NCBI GenBank assembly: GCA_964440115.1
Contig: CAYTPV010000004.1
Location: 124,001 to 188,000 of the forward strand
Source of the DNA: JAEWWD01 sp964440115
Lineage (GTDB): Bacteria > Bacillota > Clostridia > Christensenellales > CAG-138
DNA: 64,000 nucleotides
Direction of reading: 5' to 3'
Below the pieces are notes generated by a model. It worked only from the letters and a program-made list of their open reading frames with translations, was not told the origin of the DNA and made no database searches. Position numbers and translations under genes: made by a program. Shown here one piece after another: positions 26,227 through 35,306 of the stretch (positions are counted from its first letter, which is position 1; every line of letters begins with the position of its first letter).

Positions 26227-26290
26227 TGGAAGATAGCTTTATAGCTTAAAGCGAGGACGCTTTAAAAAACAAAGAAAGAGGTGTACATCA

Positions 26291-27523
26291 ATGAAGAGAA
26301 TGCAACTTCTGGCGCTTCTGTGTGCAATGCTCATGATGCTTGGAACATTTGTGGGCTGTGCTCAGAAGCCAGTGGCACCTGCCGAGCCCGCTGTGACCGC
26401 GGCCCCGGAATCCGCTAAGCCCGCGGAACCGGCGGTAACGCCCGAACCCACGCCGGAACCCGTCACAATCAATTTTGCGACGGCGGGCGACACCAACATG
26501 ATGGAATTCTTCCAGAACCTGATTGTCCCGGAATTTGTAAAAGAATATCCGTGGATTACCGTCAACGTCGTTGGCACAGGCCCGGGCGACTCCGGCAGCA
26601 AGACCATTCACACCAAGCTGCGCGCACAGTTGGACGCCGGCAAGGACAATTGGGATCTTGACGCCGCTTGCGTTAACCAGAGTGTTATGCGTGACCTCAT
26701 TGCTGACGGGCTTATTCAAAAGTGCGTAGGCGAATTGGAGAACGCGAAATACGTTAATACGCCCGCTTCCAAAAACGCACTGGGCACGCCTGTGGAAGGG
26801 TATGTTGTGCCAATGTTCCAGTCACAGGTCGTTATCGCCTACAACCCCTCCGTCGTGACCAATCCGCCCAAGACTTTCCAGGAGCTTGAAGATTGGATCA
26901 AGGCCAATCCCAAAAAGTTCGGCTACAACGGCGTTACCGGCGGTATGTCCGGCGTAGGCTTCACAGTCGGATACATGTATTACAAGACCAACCAGTACGC
27001 GACATTCAGTTCCGGCGTCTACGATGCAGCGAATGAGGCGACTTGGCCTGATATCATTAAGGAGCTCAAGAGCCTGCCCGTCGTCTATACACAGGGCAAT
27101 GCCGGTACGCTCGATATGCTCAACCGCGGCGAAATCGCCATGGGTCCTGTATGGGTGGATATGTTCTATCTCTGGAAGAGCGACGGACGTATGGACCCCA
27201 ACATGAAGATGATACTGCCCGAACCCGGTCTCCCGGGCCAGCCCATGTACCTGGTCGTATCCGCCAAAGGCGCACAGGCCGAAGCGGCCAAGAAGTTTGT
27301 GGACTTCATTGCGCGTCCCGAAATCCAGGCCAAGTATGTAGTGGAGAAGAGCACATGGTATCCGGGCATAGACGCGGGCGCGGTGTTTGATGTGTGCTCC
27401 GAGGAAGCAAAGACACGCCTCTTCAGCGAAGTCACTTCCGACGAAATCTCCAAGAAAGGTCTTGCGCTGATGCTTTCCAGCTATCAGGCGGATCTGCTCA
27501 AGCTCTATGAAGAAGTCAGGTAA
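26291..27523 (+). CDS. ABC importer substrate-binding lipoprotein (family 1 type)
   Basis: A 410-residue lipoprotein. Its signal peptide ends in the lipobox FVGC, with Cys23 as the lipidated residue. A Pro/Ala/Glu-rich linker follows (about 24-58), then a type II periplasmic-binding fold starting ITINFATAGDTNMMEFF-like. Later segments such as IAMGPVWVDMFYLWK and VVSAKGAQAEAAKKFVDFI resemble the Fe3+/putrescine/thiamine group of extracellular solute-binding proteins. It captures the substrate outside the membrane. The two permeases and the ATPase follow. A hairpin separates it from the first permease, which may raise its expression over the membrane parts. The substrate is unknown. Confidence 0.85.
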   Translation: MKRMQLLALLCAMLMMLGTFVGCAQKPVAPAEPAVTAAPESAKPAEPAVTPEPTPEPVTINFATAGDTNMMEFFQNLIVPEFVKEYPWITVNVVGTGPGDSGSKTIHTKLRAQLDAGKDNWDLDAACVNQSVMRDLIADGLIQKCVGELENAKYVNTPASKNALGTPVEGYVVPMFQSQVVIAYNPSVVTNPPKTFQELEDWIKANPKKFGYNGVTGGMSGVGFTVGYMYYKTNQYATFSSGVYDAANEATWPDIIKELKSLPVVYTQGNAGTLDMLNRGEIAMGPVWVDMFYLWKSDGRMDPNMKMILPEPGLPGQPMYLVVSAKGAQAEAAKKFVDFIARPEIQAKYVVEKSTWYPGIDAGAVFDVCSEEAKTRLFSEVTSDEISKKGLALMLSSYQADLLKLYEEVR

Positions 27524-27538
27524 GGTTTGATTTCCCCG

Positions 27539-27571
27539 TCGGGCAGTCCGCCCTTGGGGTGGGCTGCCCGA
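27539..27571 (+). repeat. Intercistronic hairpin between binding protein and permease genes
   Basis: TCGGGCAG (27539-27546) pairs with CTGCCCGA (27564-27571), with further pairing possible inside. It has no T-run. Such hairpins often protect the upstream binding-protein message from decay. Confidence 0.7.
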
Positions 27572-27598
27572 TACAAGCCAATTGGAGGTGAAGCGTAC

Positions 27599-28468
27599 AT
27601 GAAAGCTCTTTCTCCGGTACCCGCGATTGACCGTACCGAGCAGCGGCAGCGGACAAAAGAGCTGCTGTATAAGCTGCTCGGGGCCGTGATTGTTATTCCG
27701 GCCGTACTGCTGATATTGACGGAGTATGTCTATCCGTTCATCCAGTCCTTTCTTGTCAGCCTGCAGGTGGAAGGCCAGTTTTCTCTGGAAAACTACAAAT
27801 ACATATTCGAAGTTTATGGTCAGGACATTCTTTATACCATATTTGTCAGCGCAGCTTCATTGATCGTGGTACTTTTGGTATCCATCATTGTCGGCGGATA
27901 TCTGACGCTCAATGAAAATCCGTTCATCGAGTTCATGTTTAAGCTGCCGCTGTTCATTCCCTTCGTTGTTGTCGGCCACGCCATGAGAACATTCCTTGCA
28001 CCCAAGGGGATTATGAATTCCCTGCTGAGTCTCATTGGCCTTGTCAACATCGACGCTCCCCCGGAATACGCCTATGGTCCCATCGGGACAATTATAGCGC
28101 TGAGCTGGAAACAGATTGCGTTTGCGCTGCTGCTGATCATGTCCGCGTTTCAGTCGGTGGATAAAAGCTATCTGGAAGCGGCCCGCAACCTCGGCGCGTC
28201 AAAATTCCGGCAGATCAGGGAGATACTGCTGCCGCTGTCCTTTGGAAGCATCGCGGTATCCTCCGTTTTGATATTCACGTCGTTTTTACAGAACTTCTCC
28301 GTCGTCATGATGATGGGCAGCGGCACGGGCGCGCGTCATATCATGGTGGATATTTACCAGCAGATCAATTACCTCAACAATATGGGCGTAGCGAACGCAT
28401 TGGGCTCGGTTTCTTACGTGCTCGCGTTGGGTGCAGCTATCGTATACCTCAGAAAGGCGGCGAAGTGA
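27599..28468 (+). CDS. ABC importer permease 1
   Basis: A 289-residue inner-membrane permease with six likely helices. The EAA loop that contacts the ATPase is YLEAARNLGASKFRQIREILLP. The pattern (FIPFVVVGHAMRTFLAP, ALSWKQIAFALLLIMSAFQ) fits the PotB/CysT-like permease group for iron, polyamines, thiamine or phosphonates. The ATG at 27599 has GGAGG 10 nt upstream; a longer frame starting at 27527 would translate through the hairpin and is rejected. The next gene starts 1 nt after the stop. Confidence 0.88.
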   Translation: MKALSPVPAIDRTEQRQRTKELLYKLLGAVIVIPAVLLILTEYVYPFIQSFLVSLQVEGQFSLENYKYIFEVYGQDILYTIFVSAASLIVVLLVSIIVGGYLTLNENPFIEFMFKLPLFIPFVVVGHAMRTFLAPKGIMNSLLSLIGLVNIDAPPEYAYGPIGTIIALSWKQIAFALLLIMSAFQSVDKSYLEAARNLGASKFRQIREILLPLSFGSIAVSSVLIFTSFLQNFSVVMMMGSGTGARHIMVDIYQQINYLNNMGVANALGSVSYVLALGAAIVYLRKAAK

Positions 28469-28469
28469 T

Positions 28470-29300
28470 ATGACGCAGCAAACCGGCATTGTGCGTACAA
28501 AAACCCCGCTCAGGCTGACGGCTCGCCTGCTTGCGTACTTCATTACGATATTCGTTATCATCGGCCCGCTTTCCGGCCTTATCATATGGTCTTTCGCTGA
28601 AAAGTGGTATTGGCCCAATATATTCCCGCAGCAGTGGGGGACAGCGTATTGGATCAAGGCGTTCCGCGGCGATATGATGCATTCCTTTACGACGGGTCTT
28701 GAAATTGCGGTCATCGCAACCTGTGTGGTTATGCTCATTTCCATACCGCTTGCGTATGTGCTGGCACGTTATAAAATCCCGTTTAAAGCCATCATACTTG
28801 CGCTGTTTCTGCTGCCGCAGGCGTTTCCGTCGCTGCCCATATTCGCAAATCTGGCGACACTCTTTTACAGGTGGGATTTGGCGGGCAAAATGTCCGGCGT
28901 GGCGCTGGTGCACATAGGCGCGGCATTCATTTATTCCATATGGACAATGGTATCTGTCTATCAGTCCATTCCCAAAGTGCTGGAGGACGCCGCATTTTCT
29001 TTGGGGGCTTCAAGACTGCGCGCATTCTTCGACGTTGCGCTGCCGCTGGCCGGACCGGGCATATTCGTATCCAGCCTGCTTGTGTTCCTGTACTCGCTCG
29101 ATGAGTTCACAGGAACGCTGATGATAGGTTCGCCCTTTGTAAAAACGCTGCCGGTGCAGATGTATACAGCGTCCATGGGCTATGAAATGCAGATCGCATC
29201 CGTCACCAGCCTTATCGTTACCATACCCGGCGTTCTGCTGCTGTTCTGTTTCCAGAGGTTTATGAAGGCGGAATACCTCTCGTCCTTTGGCCGGCTCTAA
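28470..29300 (+). CDS. ABC importer permease 2
   Basis: A 276-residue second permease of the same importer. It has about six hydrophobic helices and an EAA loop in VLEDAAFSLGASRLRAFFDVALPLAGPG. The start at 28470 lies 1 nt after the preceding stop and has AAGGCGG upstream. It would form the transmembrane channel with permease 1, with the ATPase encoded 32 nt downstream. Confidence 0.88.
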   Translation: MTQQTGIVRTKTPLRLTARLLAYFITIFVIIGPLSGLIIWSFAEKWYWPNIFPQQWGTAYWIKAFRGDMMHSFTTGLEIAVIATCVVMLISIPLAYVLARYKIPFKAIILALFLLPQAFPSLPIFANLATLFYRWDLAGKMSGVALVHIGAAFIYSIWTMVSVYQSIPKVLEDAAFSLGASRLRAFFDVALPLAGPGIFVSSLLVFLYSLDEFTGTLMIGSPFVKTLPVQMYTASMGYEMQIASVTSLIVTIPGVLLLFCFQRFMKAEYLSSFGRL

Positions 29301-29332
29301 GCTTGCGGCAAGCATATAGGAGGACATTCACG

Positions 29333-30406
29333 ATGATCGATGTACGCATAGAAAACTTGGTGAAGAATTACGGGTCCACCGCCGCGCTTGGCGGAGTCAG
29401 TCTGCATCTCAAGCCCGGCACGCTTACTGCCGTGCTTGGGCCTTCCGGATGCGGCAAAACCACATTGCTGCGTTCTTTGGGCGGCTTTTTGGAGGTGGAC
29501 GGAGGTTCCATATACTTTGGCGACCGCAATGTAACAAAGCTGCCGCCGCAGGATCGCGGCGCGGCGCTTGTGTTCCAGAATTACGCGCTGTGGCCGCACA
29601 TGTCCGTATACGACAATATCGCTTATGGTCTCAAGCTGAAAAAAGTGGATAAGGCTGAGATCAAGCGGCGTGTAGACAATATCGTCGAACTGGTCGGTCT
29701 TGATCCGAGCATGCTTGTGAAAGGCCGTAAGCCGACGCAGCTTTCCGGCGGTCAGCAGCAGCGCGTGGCGCTTGCGCGCGCGCTCGTAATCGAGCCGGAG
29801 CTTCTGCTGCTTGACGAGCCGCTTTCCAATCTTGATGCCAAGGTCCGCTCCAAACTGCGTATCTATATCCGTGAACTGCAGCAAAAAGTGGGCATTACGG
29901 CGCTGTATGTGACGCATGACCAAGAGGAAGCGCTCTCCATTGCCGATACCATCGTCATACTCAGGCAGGGCGAAATCATGCAAATCGGCACCCCCGAAGA
30001 GATTTACACGAAGCCTGAAAACCTGTTTGTTGCGGAGTTTATCGGCGACAGCACCATATTGAAAGGAACCGCCATAGCGCCTCGCGCGGCAGAGCTTTCC
30101 GGCAATATCATAGCGGATATCGAAATACATGCCTCTGGAGCGGGCACGGTAAAACAGGGCGACGAGGTGAATATCATATTGCGCGCAGCGGATCTTCGAA
30201 TATTCCCCGCGGAATACGACTGCAGCCACATGCAGGATGTGCTGTGCTTGGGGGCGAAAGTGGAAAGCGCCATGTATATCGGCTCGAAATACAAGCACGT
30301 GATACGGTTTAAAGATCAGACTATTCTTGCCGACTGGGATGAAAATTTCAGCGGTAAAGATATTCAGCTGATCGTCCCGCGCGATAAAATACGCATATTC
30401 AAGTAA
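29333..30406 (+). CDS. ABC importer ATP-binding protein
   Basis: A 357-residue ATPase. Walker A is GPSGCGKTT (36-44), the Q-loop is VFQNYALWPHMSVYDN, the signature is LSGGQQQRVALARAL, Walker B is LLLLDEPLSNLD, and the H-loop lies in YVTHDQEEA. A C-terminal TOBE-like region covers about 240-357. This MalK/PotA-like layout drives import with the two permeases. The ATG at 29333 has AGGAGG 9 nt upstream. It closes the operon; a stem-loop follows at 30442. Confidence 0.92.
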   Translation: MIDVRIENLVKNYGSTAALGGVSLHLKPGTLTAVLGPSGCGKTTLLRSLGGFLEVDGGSIYFGDRNVTKLPPQDRGAALVFQNYALWPHMSVYDNIAYGLKLKKVDKAEIKRRVDNIVELVGLDPSMLVKGRKPTQLSGGQQQRVALARALVIEPELLLLDEPLSNLDAKVRSKLRIYIRELQQKVGITALYVTHDQEEALSIADTIVILRQGEIMQIGTPEEIYTKPENLFVAEFIGDSTILKGTAIAPRAAELSGNIIADIEIHASGAGTVKQGDEVNIILRAADLRIFPAEYDCSHMQDVLCLGAKVESAMYIGSKYKHVIRFKDQTILADWDENFSGKDIQLIVPRDKIRIFK

Positions 30407-30441
30407 ATTGCTTGCCCCCGCAGACTATCATACTCTGCTTA

Positions 30442-30466
30442 AAATCCGGCGATTTTCGCCGGATTT
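30442..30466 (+). terminator. Stem-loop terminator after the ABC importer
   Basis: AAATCCGGCGA - TTT - TCGCCGGATTT, an 11-bp perfect stem 36 nt after the ATPase stop. The T-run is only three bases long, so termination may be partial. Confidence 0.7.
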
Positions 30467-30760
30467 CGTATTGGTAAGTGTAAGGTTTTATATCATTTTA
30501 TATCACCAGTTTTTGAGCTGTCGGCAGCATACAGGTTGGAGAGCTGGTTGAAATATATAGATTTGTAAATTGCAAAATATTCGCGTATCAGGCTGATGAC
30601 GATAAATACATCGAAAGGGACTTAGAGAGCCGAACAACCCTATAGTTCGTTCATTATCAAACGATACTGTGGGAGATCAAACAACCGGTTTTTTGTTCGG
30701 TATATTTATCCCATTATGAAAGGTTATAACACGAGTAATTCATTTTTGTGACACTTTAGC
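30467..30760. other. Intergenic, AT-rich with an inverted repeat
   Basis: No gene is seen. CCGAACAA near 30629 and TTGTTCGG near 30693 form a widely spaced inverted repeat of unknown role. The rest is low-complexity AT-rich sequence. Confidence 0.4.
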
Positions 30761-30789
30761 TTGACAATAGCACGTTCGCGCTGTAAAAT
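30761..30789 (+). promoter_or_regulatory. Promoter of the liv operon
   Basis: TTGACA (30761-30766), 17-nt spacer, TAAAAT (30784-30789). Confidence 0.8.
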
Positions 30790-30815
30790 TCAACTATTCC
30801 TAAAGGTTTAAAGAA

Positions 30816-30861
30816 GAAGCAAAGTTGCTTCCGAATGGCGATGTCGTTCGGAAGCGTTTTT
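30816..30861 (+). promoter_or_regulatory. Attenuator-like pair of competing hairpins before livK
   Basis: Hairpin A is GAAGCAA-AG-TTGCTTC (30816-30831). Hairpin B is GCTTCCGAA (30827-30835) with TTCGGAAGC (30847-30855), followed by G and TTTTT: a terminator. The two share GCTTC (30827-30831), so they cannot form together. They lie between promoter and first gene. Confidence 0.65.
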
Positions 30862-30931
30862 ACTATTACTATTTGAACCGTTTTGCGCCGCGACGGCGGC
30901 TGCAGGCAATATAAAGGAGGGTATGGGAAAT

Positions 30932-32107
30932 ATGAAGAAGGCGATGGGGTTACTGCTTGCCGTATTGATGCTGACGGGCATGCTGGCGGGCTGTTCCGGC
31001 GGCGGCGGGAATGTGATTAAGGTAGCGTCTGTGTCTCCGCTTTCCGGCTCGCAGGCCGCTATGGGCGAGGCAATTAAAAATGGCGCGCAGCTGGCGCTGG
31101 AAGAGCGCGTTGATGATTTCAAGACGCTTGGGTTTACCCTCCAATTCAGCCCGCAGGACGATCAGGCCGATCCTAAAGTGGGTGTGAGCGTCGCTCGTAA
31201 GATGATACTCGATGAGGATCTTCTTGCTGTCATCGGACATTTGAATTCGGGCGTAGCAATTCCTTCCTCCGAAGTGTATGCCGAGAAAAATCTTACACTG
31301 GTTTCTCCGGCGAATACCGCTGTCGCCGTCACAGAACGCGGACTCAAGAATGTAACACGTATCTGTGCGCGTGACGATGGTCAGGGACCTGCGGGCGCAG
31401 CATATCTTTTCAGCGAAGTTGGCGTCAAGTCCGTATTCGTGATTAACGATAAAACGACCTACGGTCAGGGCGTAGCAGATGAATTCAGCAAGTACTTCAC
31501 CCAGGTTGGCGGTCAGGTGCTTGGCAATGAGGGCATCACACCCGGTGAAAGCGATTTCTCTGCGGTAGAAGAAAAAGTACGCGCATCGGGTGCGGAGGCC
31601 GTATATTTCGGCGGTATGTATCCCGAAGGAGCACTGCTGGTCAAGCAGTTCAAGCAGAAGGGTATTGACGTCAAGTTCATGGGCCCTGATGGTTTGGATA
31701 GCGCAGAACTGGCCAATATCGCCGGCGATGCCATCATCGGCACCTATTATACAACCACCGCGGCGGACGCTTCCGGTTCCCCGCAGGGCGCGGCGTTTGT
31801 TACCAAATATCAGGATAAGTTTAAGAAGGCTCCCGAGGGATATGCATTCTATGGCTACGACGCCATGAATGTCGCTCTCAATGGCATCAAAGCCGCCATC
31901 GACGCCAACGGGGGCAAAAAGCCCACCCGCGATCAGGTCACAGACGCCGTTCGTCAGACCAGCGGTTTTGTAGGCGTCGCAACGAAGGTCACTTTCAACG
32001 AGAAGGGCGACAATAAGGAAGGGATTATCTTCGTATTCCGTTTTGATGAGGCGAAGTATCCCGCTACAATGGTAAAAGCAATCCCCGCCGGCGATTTCTT
32101 GAAATAG
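30932..32107 (+). CDS. livK: Liv-type ABC amino acid-binding lipoprotein
   Basis: A 391-residue type I binding lipoprotein. The signal peptide ends at the lipobox LAGC (Cys21). The mature domain starts IKVASVSPLSGSQAAMGEAIKNGAQLA, the hallmark of LivJ/LivK-type receptors, and includes VIGHLNSGVAIPSSEVYAE and SPANTAVAVTERG. It captures branched-chain or other amino acids outside the membrane. The ATG at 30932 is preferred because AGGAGG is 11 nt away; an ATG three codons earlier nearly touches it. It is first in a full livKHMGF set. Specificity within the Leu/Ile/Val group is by family only; some members bind amides or urea. Confidence 0.9.
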   Translation: MKKAMGLLLAVLMLTGMLAGCSGGGGNVIKVASVSPLSGSQAAMGEAIKNGAQLALEERVDDFKTLGFTLQFSPQDDQADPKVGVSVARKMILDEDLLAVIGHLNSGVAIPSSEVYAEKNLTLVSPANTAVAVTERGLKNVTRICARDDGQGPAGAAYLFSEVGVKSVFVINDKTTYGQGVADEFSKYFTQVGGQVLGNEGITPGESDFSAVEEKVRASGAEAVYFGGMYPEGALLVKQFKQKGIDVKFMGPDGLDSAELANIAGDAIIGTYYTTTAADASGSPQGAAFVTKYQDKFKKAPEGYAFYGYDAMNVALNGIKAAIDANGGKKPTRDQVTDAVRQTSGFVGVATKVTFNEKGDNKEGIIFVFRFDEAKYPATMVKAIPAGDFLK

Positions 32108-32220
32108 CATGTACGATGCAGGGGCTCGGGGTACCCCGCGCCCCGGCATACTTCTGTTCTTTTCATTTTCCTGTACGATCAATGCAATCATACCTTAATT
32201 ACTGAAAGGTCGTTGACCGA

Positions 32221-33180
32221 ATGGACCAAATTGTATCAATGCTTCCGCAACTTTTTATGGATGGTCTGACGCTGGGGTTCGTATACGCGATCGTAGCGCT
32301 CGGGTATACCATGGTTTACGGTATACTGCAGTTTATCAATTTTGCGCACAGCGAAATTTTTATGTTCGGCGCGTTTGCCGGCACCGAGGTTTTGCTGTAT
32401 CTTGAAAGCAAAGGCATGCTTTCTAAGATGTCCCCCGCAGTCGCGCTTCTCATTTCCATTGTCATCGCCATGATATTCAGCGGCACGCTGGGGGTCATTA
32501 TTGAGAGGATAGCCTATAAGCCGCTTCGCAGCGCGCCTAAGCTGGTGCCGTTCATTTCGGCAATCGGCATGTCATTTTTTCTGCAGGATTTTGTGCGTCT
32601 TATCGAGGGCGTGTGGAAAAACGCATTTTATCTTTCCACGCCGGTATTGTTTGAACGGGAGTTTTCCCTGCCCGGCGGCGTGAAATTGCCTGAGAAAGTG
32701 CTGTATATATTCGGCATCGCGATCATTATCATGTTCGCGCTGCATATGTTTGTTACCCGCCATAAATGGGGTAAGGCCATGCGCGCCTGCGCACAGGACA
32801 GAAACACGGCGGAGCTCATGGGCATCAATGTCAACCGCGTCATTTCCCTGACGTTCCTGATCGGTGCGGGAATGGGCGGCGCGGCGGGCACACTATTTTC
32901 TGTTCAGTATACGCTGATCCATCCGTACGTGGGGTATATATTGGGCATTAAGGCTTTCACAGCGGCGGTGTTCGGCGGTATCGGCTCTATTCCGGGCGCG
33001 ATGATCGGCGGAATCATTATGGGCTTGCTGGAAGTATTGGGCGCGGCGACGCTCGGCGCGCTCACAGGCGGTGTGTTCGGCTCGGAATATAAGGATGTAT
33101 TTGCGTTTGCAATACTCATACTGATTTTGATTTTCAAGCCGAGCGGACTGCTGGGCAAGCCCACGGGAGAGAAGGTGTAG
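32221..33180 (+). CDS. livH: Liv-type permease LivH
   Basis: A 319-residue membrane permease of the branched-chain amino acid family, with about eight hydrophobic segments. DGLTLGFVYAIVALGYTMVYGILQFINFAHSE-type sequence at the N-terminus is characteristic, as are RACAQDRNTAELMGINVNRVI (cytoplasmic coupling loop) and VFGGIGSIPGAMIGG. It partners LivM, which starts 3 nt after its stop. A gap of 113 nt separates it from livK. Confidence 0.93.
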   Translation: MDQIVSMLPQLFMDGLTLGFVYAIVALGYTMVYGILQFINFAHSEIFMFGAFAGTEVLLYLESKGMLSKMSPAVALLISIVIAMIFSGTLGVIIERIAYKPLRSAPKLVPFISAIGMSFFLQDFVRLIEGVWKNAFYLSTPVLFEREFSLPGGVKLPEKVLYIFGIAIIIMFALHMFVTRHKWGKAMRACAQDRNTAELMGINVNRVISLTFLIGAGMGGAAGTLFSVQYTLIHPYVGYILGIKAFTAAVFGGIGSIPGAMIGGIIMGLLEVLGAATLGALTGGVFGSEYKDVFAFAILILILIFKPSGLLGKPTGEKV

Positions 33181-33183
33181 CGC

Positions 33184-34434
33184 ATGAAAAGACTGTGGCA
33201 AAGCTTTCTTCAATTCTGTTCAACACGGCTTGCACACCTATTGCTGGTGCTTGCAGCACCCGTGCTGTTCCTTGTGTTGAACCGCAACGGCATCATTTTT
33301 ATTCTGTTTCTGCTTTCGTTGCTGGTACTGTACCTAAGTAAGCAGCTATCTCGAAAGCTGAAACTGATTGTCGGCATTGTGGACCTGCTGGCCGTCATGC
33401 CCGTGGTTGGGCTATTCAACGGGTATTATCAGGATATCGTCACACAGATACTCATTTACGCTATTCTTGCCATCGGCCTGAACATTGTGGTGGGATTTGC
33501 AGGCTTATTGAATCTTGGGTTTGTGGCGTTTTATGCGGTGGGCGCATATTCGTATGCCATTTTCGCTTCCACTCAGGCAAATAGCTTCATCGCGAACGGA
33601 ACATTTCCGGTTTCCGGCGATTTCTTCTGGCTGTTTCTGATATTGGGATTTGCGCTGTCAGCAGGTGTAGGCTTTTTATTGGGGTTGCCTGTATTGCGTC
33701 TCAAAGGGGATTATCTGGCTATCGTTACACTCGGATTTGCGGAGATCATCCGAATTCTGTTTAACAATATGGATAAGCCGGTCAATATCTCCAATGGGCC
33801 GCGCGGCATCACGCCCATAGAGCCTCCCAAGCTGTTTGGAATTGAACTGAGTCAGCCCATCCATTATTACTTCATTGCCCTTCTATTACTGGGGTTAACA
33901 GTATTATTTGTGAGCCGCATCAATCGATCACGCATCGGCCGCGCATTTGCCGCAATACGGGAAGATGAACTTGCGGCACGCACAATGGGCATACCCGTTG
34001 TGAAGATGAAGCTTCTTGCATTCTCGTTGGGCGCGGGCCTTGCGGGCATGATGGGCGTGTTCTTTGCAGCCAAGCAATCGTTTATTGACCCGTCCAGCTT
34101 TGGTTTTATGGAATCGATCGGCATACTCGCGATGGTGATCATGGGAGGCATGGGCAATCTTTCCGGCGTTGTGCTGGGTGCGGTTGCCGTTATCATGCTG
34201 CAGCTCAATATACTGAAGGAACTTTCCTCCTTCCTGGTGGATCTTTCATCAATGGGCATACTCACCATTCCGTCGCAGCTTGATCCGGCGAAATATGAGA
34301 AGATGGTATTCGGGCTGATCCTGATACTCATGTGCATATTCCGCCCACAGGGCTTCCTGCCGGCAAAGCGCAGCATGGACTATATTAATACATTTTTCCG
34401 CAAAAAGAAGGATGAGACTGCGATCGAGAAGTAA
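33184..34434 (+). CDS. livM: Liv-type permease LivM
   Basis: A 416-residue permease with about ten hydrophobic segments. It has LNIVVGFAGLLNLGFVAFYAVGAY, LRLKGDYLAIVTLGFAEIIRI and the coupling loop AIREDELAARTMGIPVVKMKLLAFSLGA, all typical of LivM. An N-terminal extension of two to three helices (about 1-75) is common in this family. It pairs with LivH to form the channel. Confidence 0.93.
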   Translation: MKRLWQSFLQFCSTRLAHLLLVLAAPVLFLVLNRNGIIFILFLLSLLVLYLSKQLSRKLKLIVGIVDLLAVMPVVGLFNGYYQDIVTQILIYAILAIGLNIVVGFAGLLNLGFVAFYAVGAYSYAIFASTQANSFIANGTFPVSGDFFWLFLILGFALSAGVGFLLGLPVLRLKGDYLAIVTLGFAEIIRILFNNMDKPVNISNGPRGITPIEPPKLFGIELSQPIHYYFIALLLLGLTVLFVSRINRSRIGRAFAAIREDELAARTMGIPVVKMKLLAFSLGAGLAGMMGVFFAAKQSFIDPSSFGFMESIGILAMVIMGGMGNLSGVVLGAVAVIMLQLNILKELSSFLVDLSSMGILTIPSQLDPAKYEKMVFGLILILMCIFRPQGFLPAKRSMDYINTFFRKKKDETAIEK

Positions 34435-34524
34435 CGGCATGATGGTCTGGATTATGACGGGAAGTCACTATTCTTACAAGGTACATTGCGTACCACGGGT
34501 ATTACATATATGGAGGCGGCATCT

Positions 34525-35295
34525 GTGGCATTGCTCGAAGTGAAAGGGCTCACCAAAGCCTTTGGAGGCCTGATGGCGATCGATCATGTGGACTTCTCCA
34601 TGGAGAAGCAGCAGATCGTGAGCGTGATTGGCCCCAACGGTGCGGGAAAGACTACTTTTTTCAATATGATCAGCGGCTATTATTCGCCGGACGAAGGTAC
34701 CATGCGCTTTGACGGTCGTTCGCTCAACAGGCTGACGCCTGAAAAAGTTGCACAGACGGGCGTGGCGCGCACGTTCCAGAATATTCGGTTGTTCCAGAAT
34801 ATGCTCACGGTAGAGAATATACTCGTAGCGCGCGGCATGCATATGAAGGCAGGGTTGTGGGATATCGTAGCAGGCACGCGGCGCATGCGGCAGGAGGAAA
34901 CGGAGCAGTACGAGCGCGCAGTCTCATTGCTGGAATACGTGGGATTGAAGGGCAAGGAGAACGAGCTTGCCAAGAACCTGCCATATGGGGATCAGCGGAG
35001 GCTGGAGATAGCCCGCGCGCTTGCGACGGAACCGCGGCTGCTGCTGCTCGATGAACCGGCGGCGGGGCTAAACCCAAAAGAAACCGAGGAGATGAAGAAT
35101 TTCATTATCCGGCTGCGCAATGAGCTATCTTACACCATACTGGTAATCGAACATGATATGAAGCTGGTGATGGGGTTATCCGACAGGATAGCGGTATTCA
35201 ATTACGGCGTAAAAATTGCGGATGGTACGCCCGATGAAATCCGAAGCGACGAAAAAGTCGTCGCCGCGTATCTGGGCGACGACGAGGATGAATAG
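34525..35295 (+). CDS. livG: Liv-type ATP-binding protein LivG
   Basis: A 256-residue ABC ATPase. Walker A is GPNGAGKTT, the signature is LPYGDQRRLEIARALA, Walker B is LLLLDEPAAGLNP and the H-loop is VIEHDM. This Leu-Pro-Tyr-Gly signature form is the usual one in LivG. I chose the GTG at 34525 because a clean GGAGG sits 8 nt upstream; an ATG at 34510 is in frame but has no site and itself overlaps that GGAGG. Confidence 0.9.
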   Translation: MALLEVKGLTKAFGGLMAIDHVDFSMEKQQIVSVIGPNGAGKTTFFNMISGYYSPDEGTMRFDGRSLNRLTPEKVAQTGVARTFQNIRLFQNMLTVENILVARGMHMKAGLWDIVAGTRRMRQEETEQYERAVSLLEYVGLKGKENELAKNLPYGDQRRLEIARALATEPRLLLLDEPAAGLNPKETEEMKNFIIRLRNELSYTILVIEHDMKLVMGLSDRIAVFNYGVKIADGTPDEIRSDEKVVAAYLGDDEDE

Positions 35296-35306
35296 GGGGC
35301 GGTGCT

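Noticed and set aside
27527..27598. An upstream start for ABC permease 1
   Set aside because: It would translate through an intercistronic hairpin, and the ATG at 27599 has a strong ribosome binding site.
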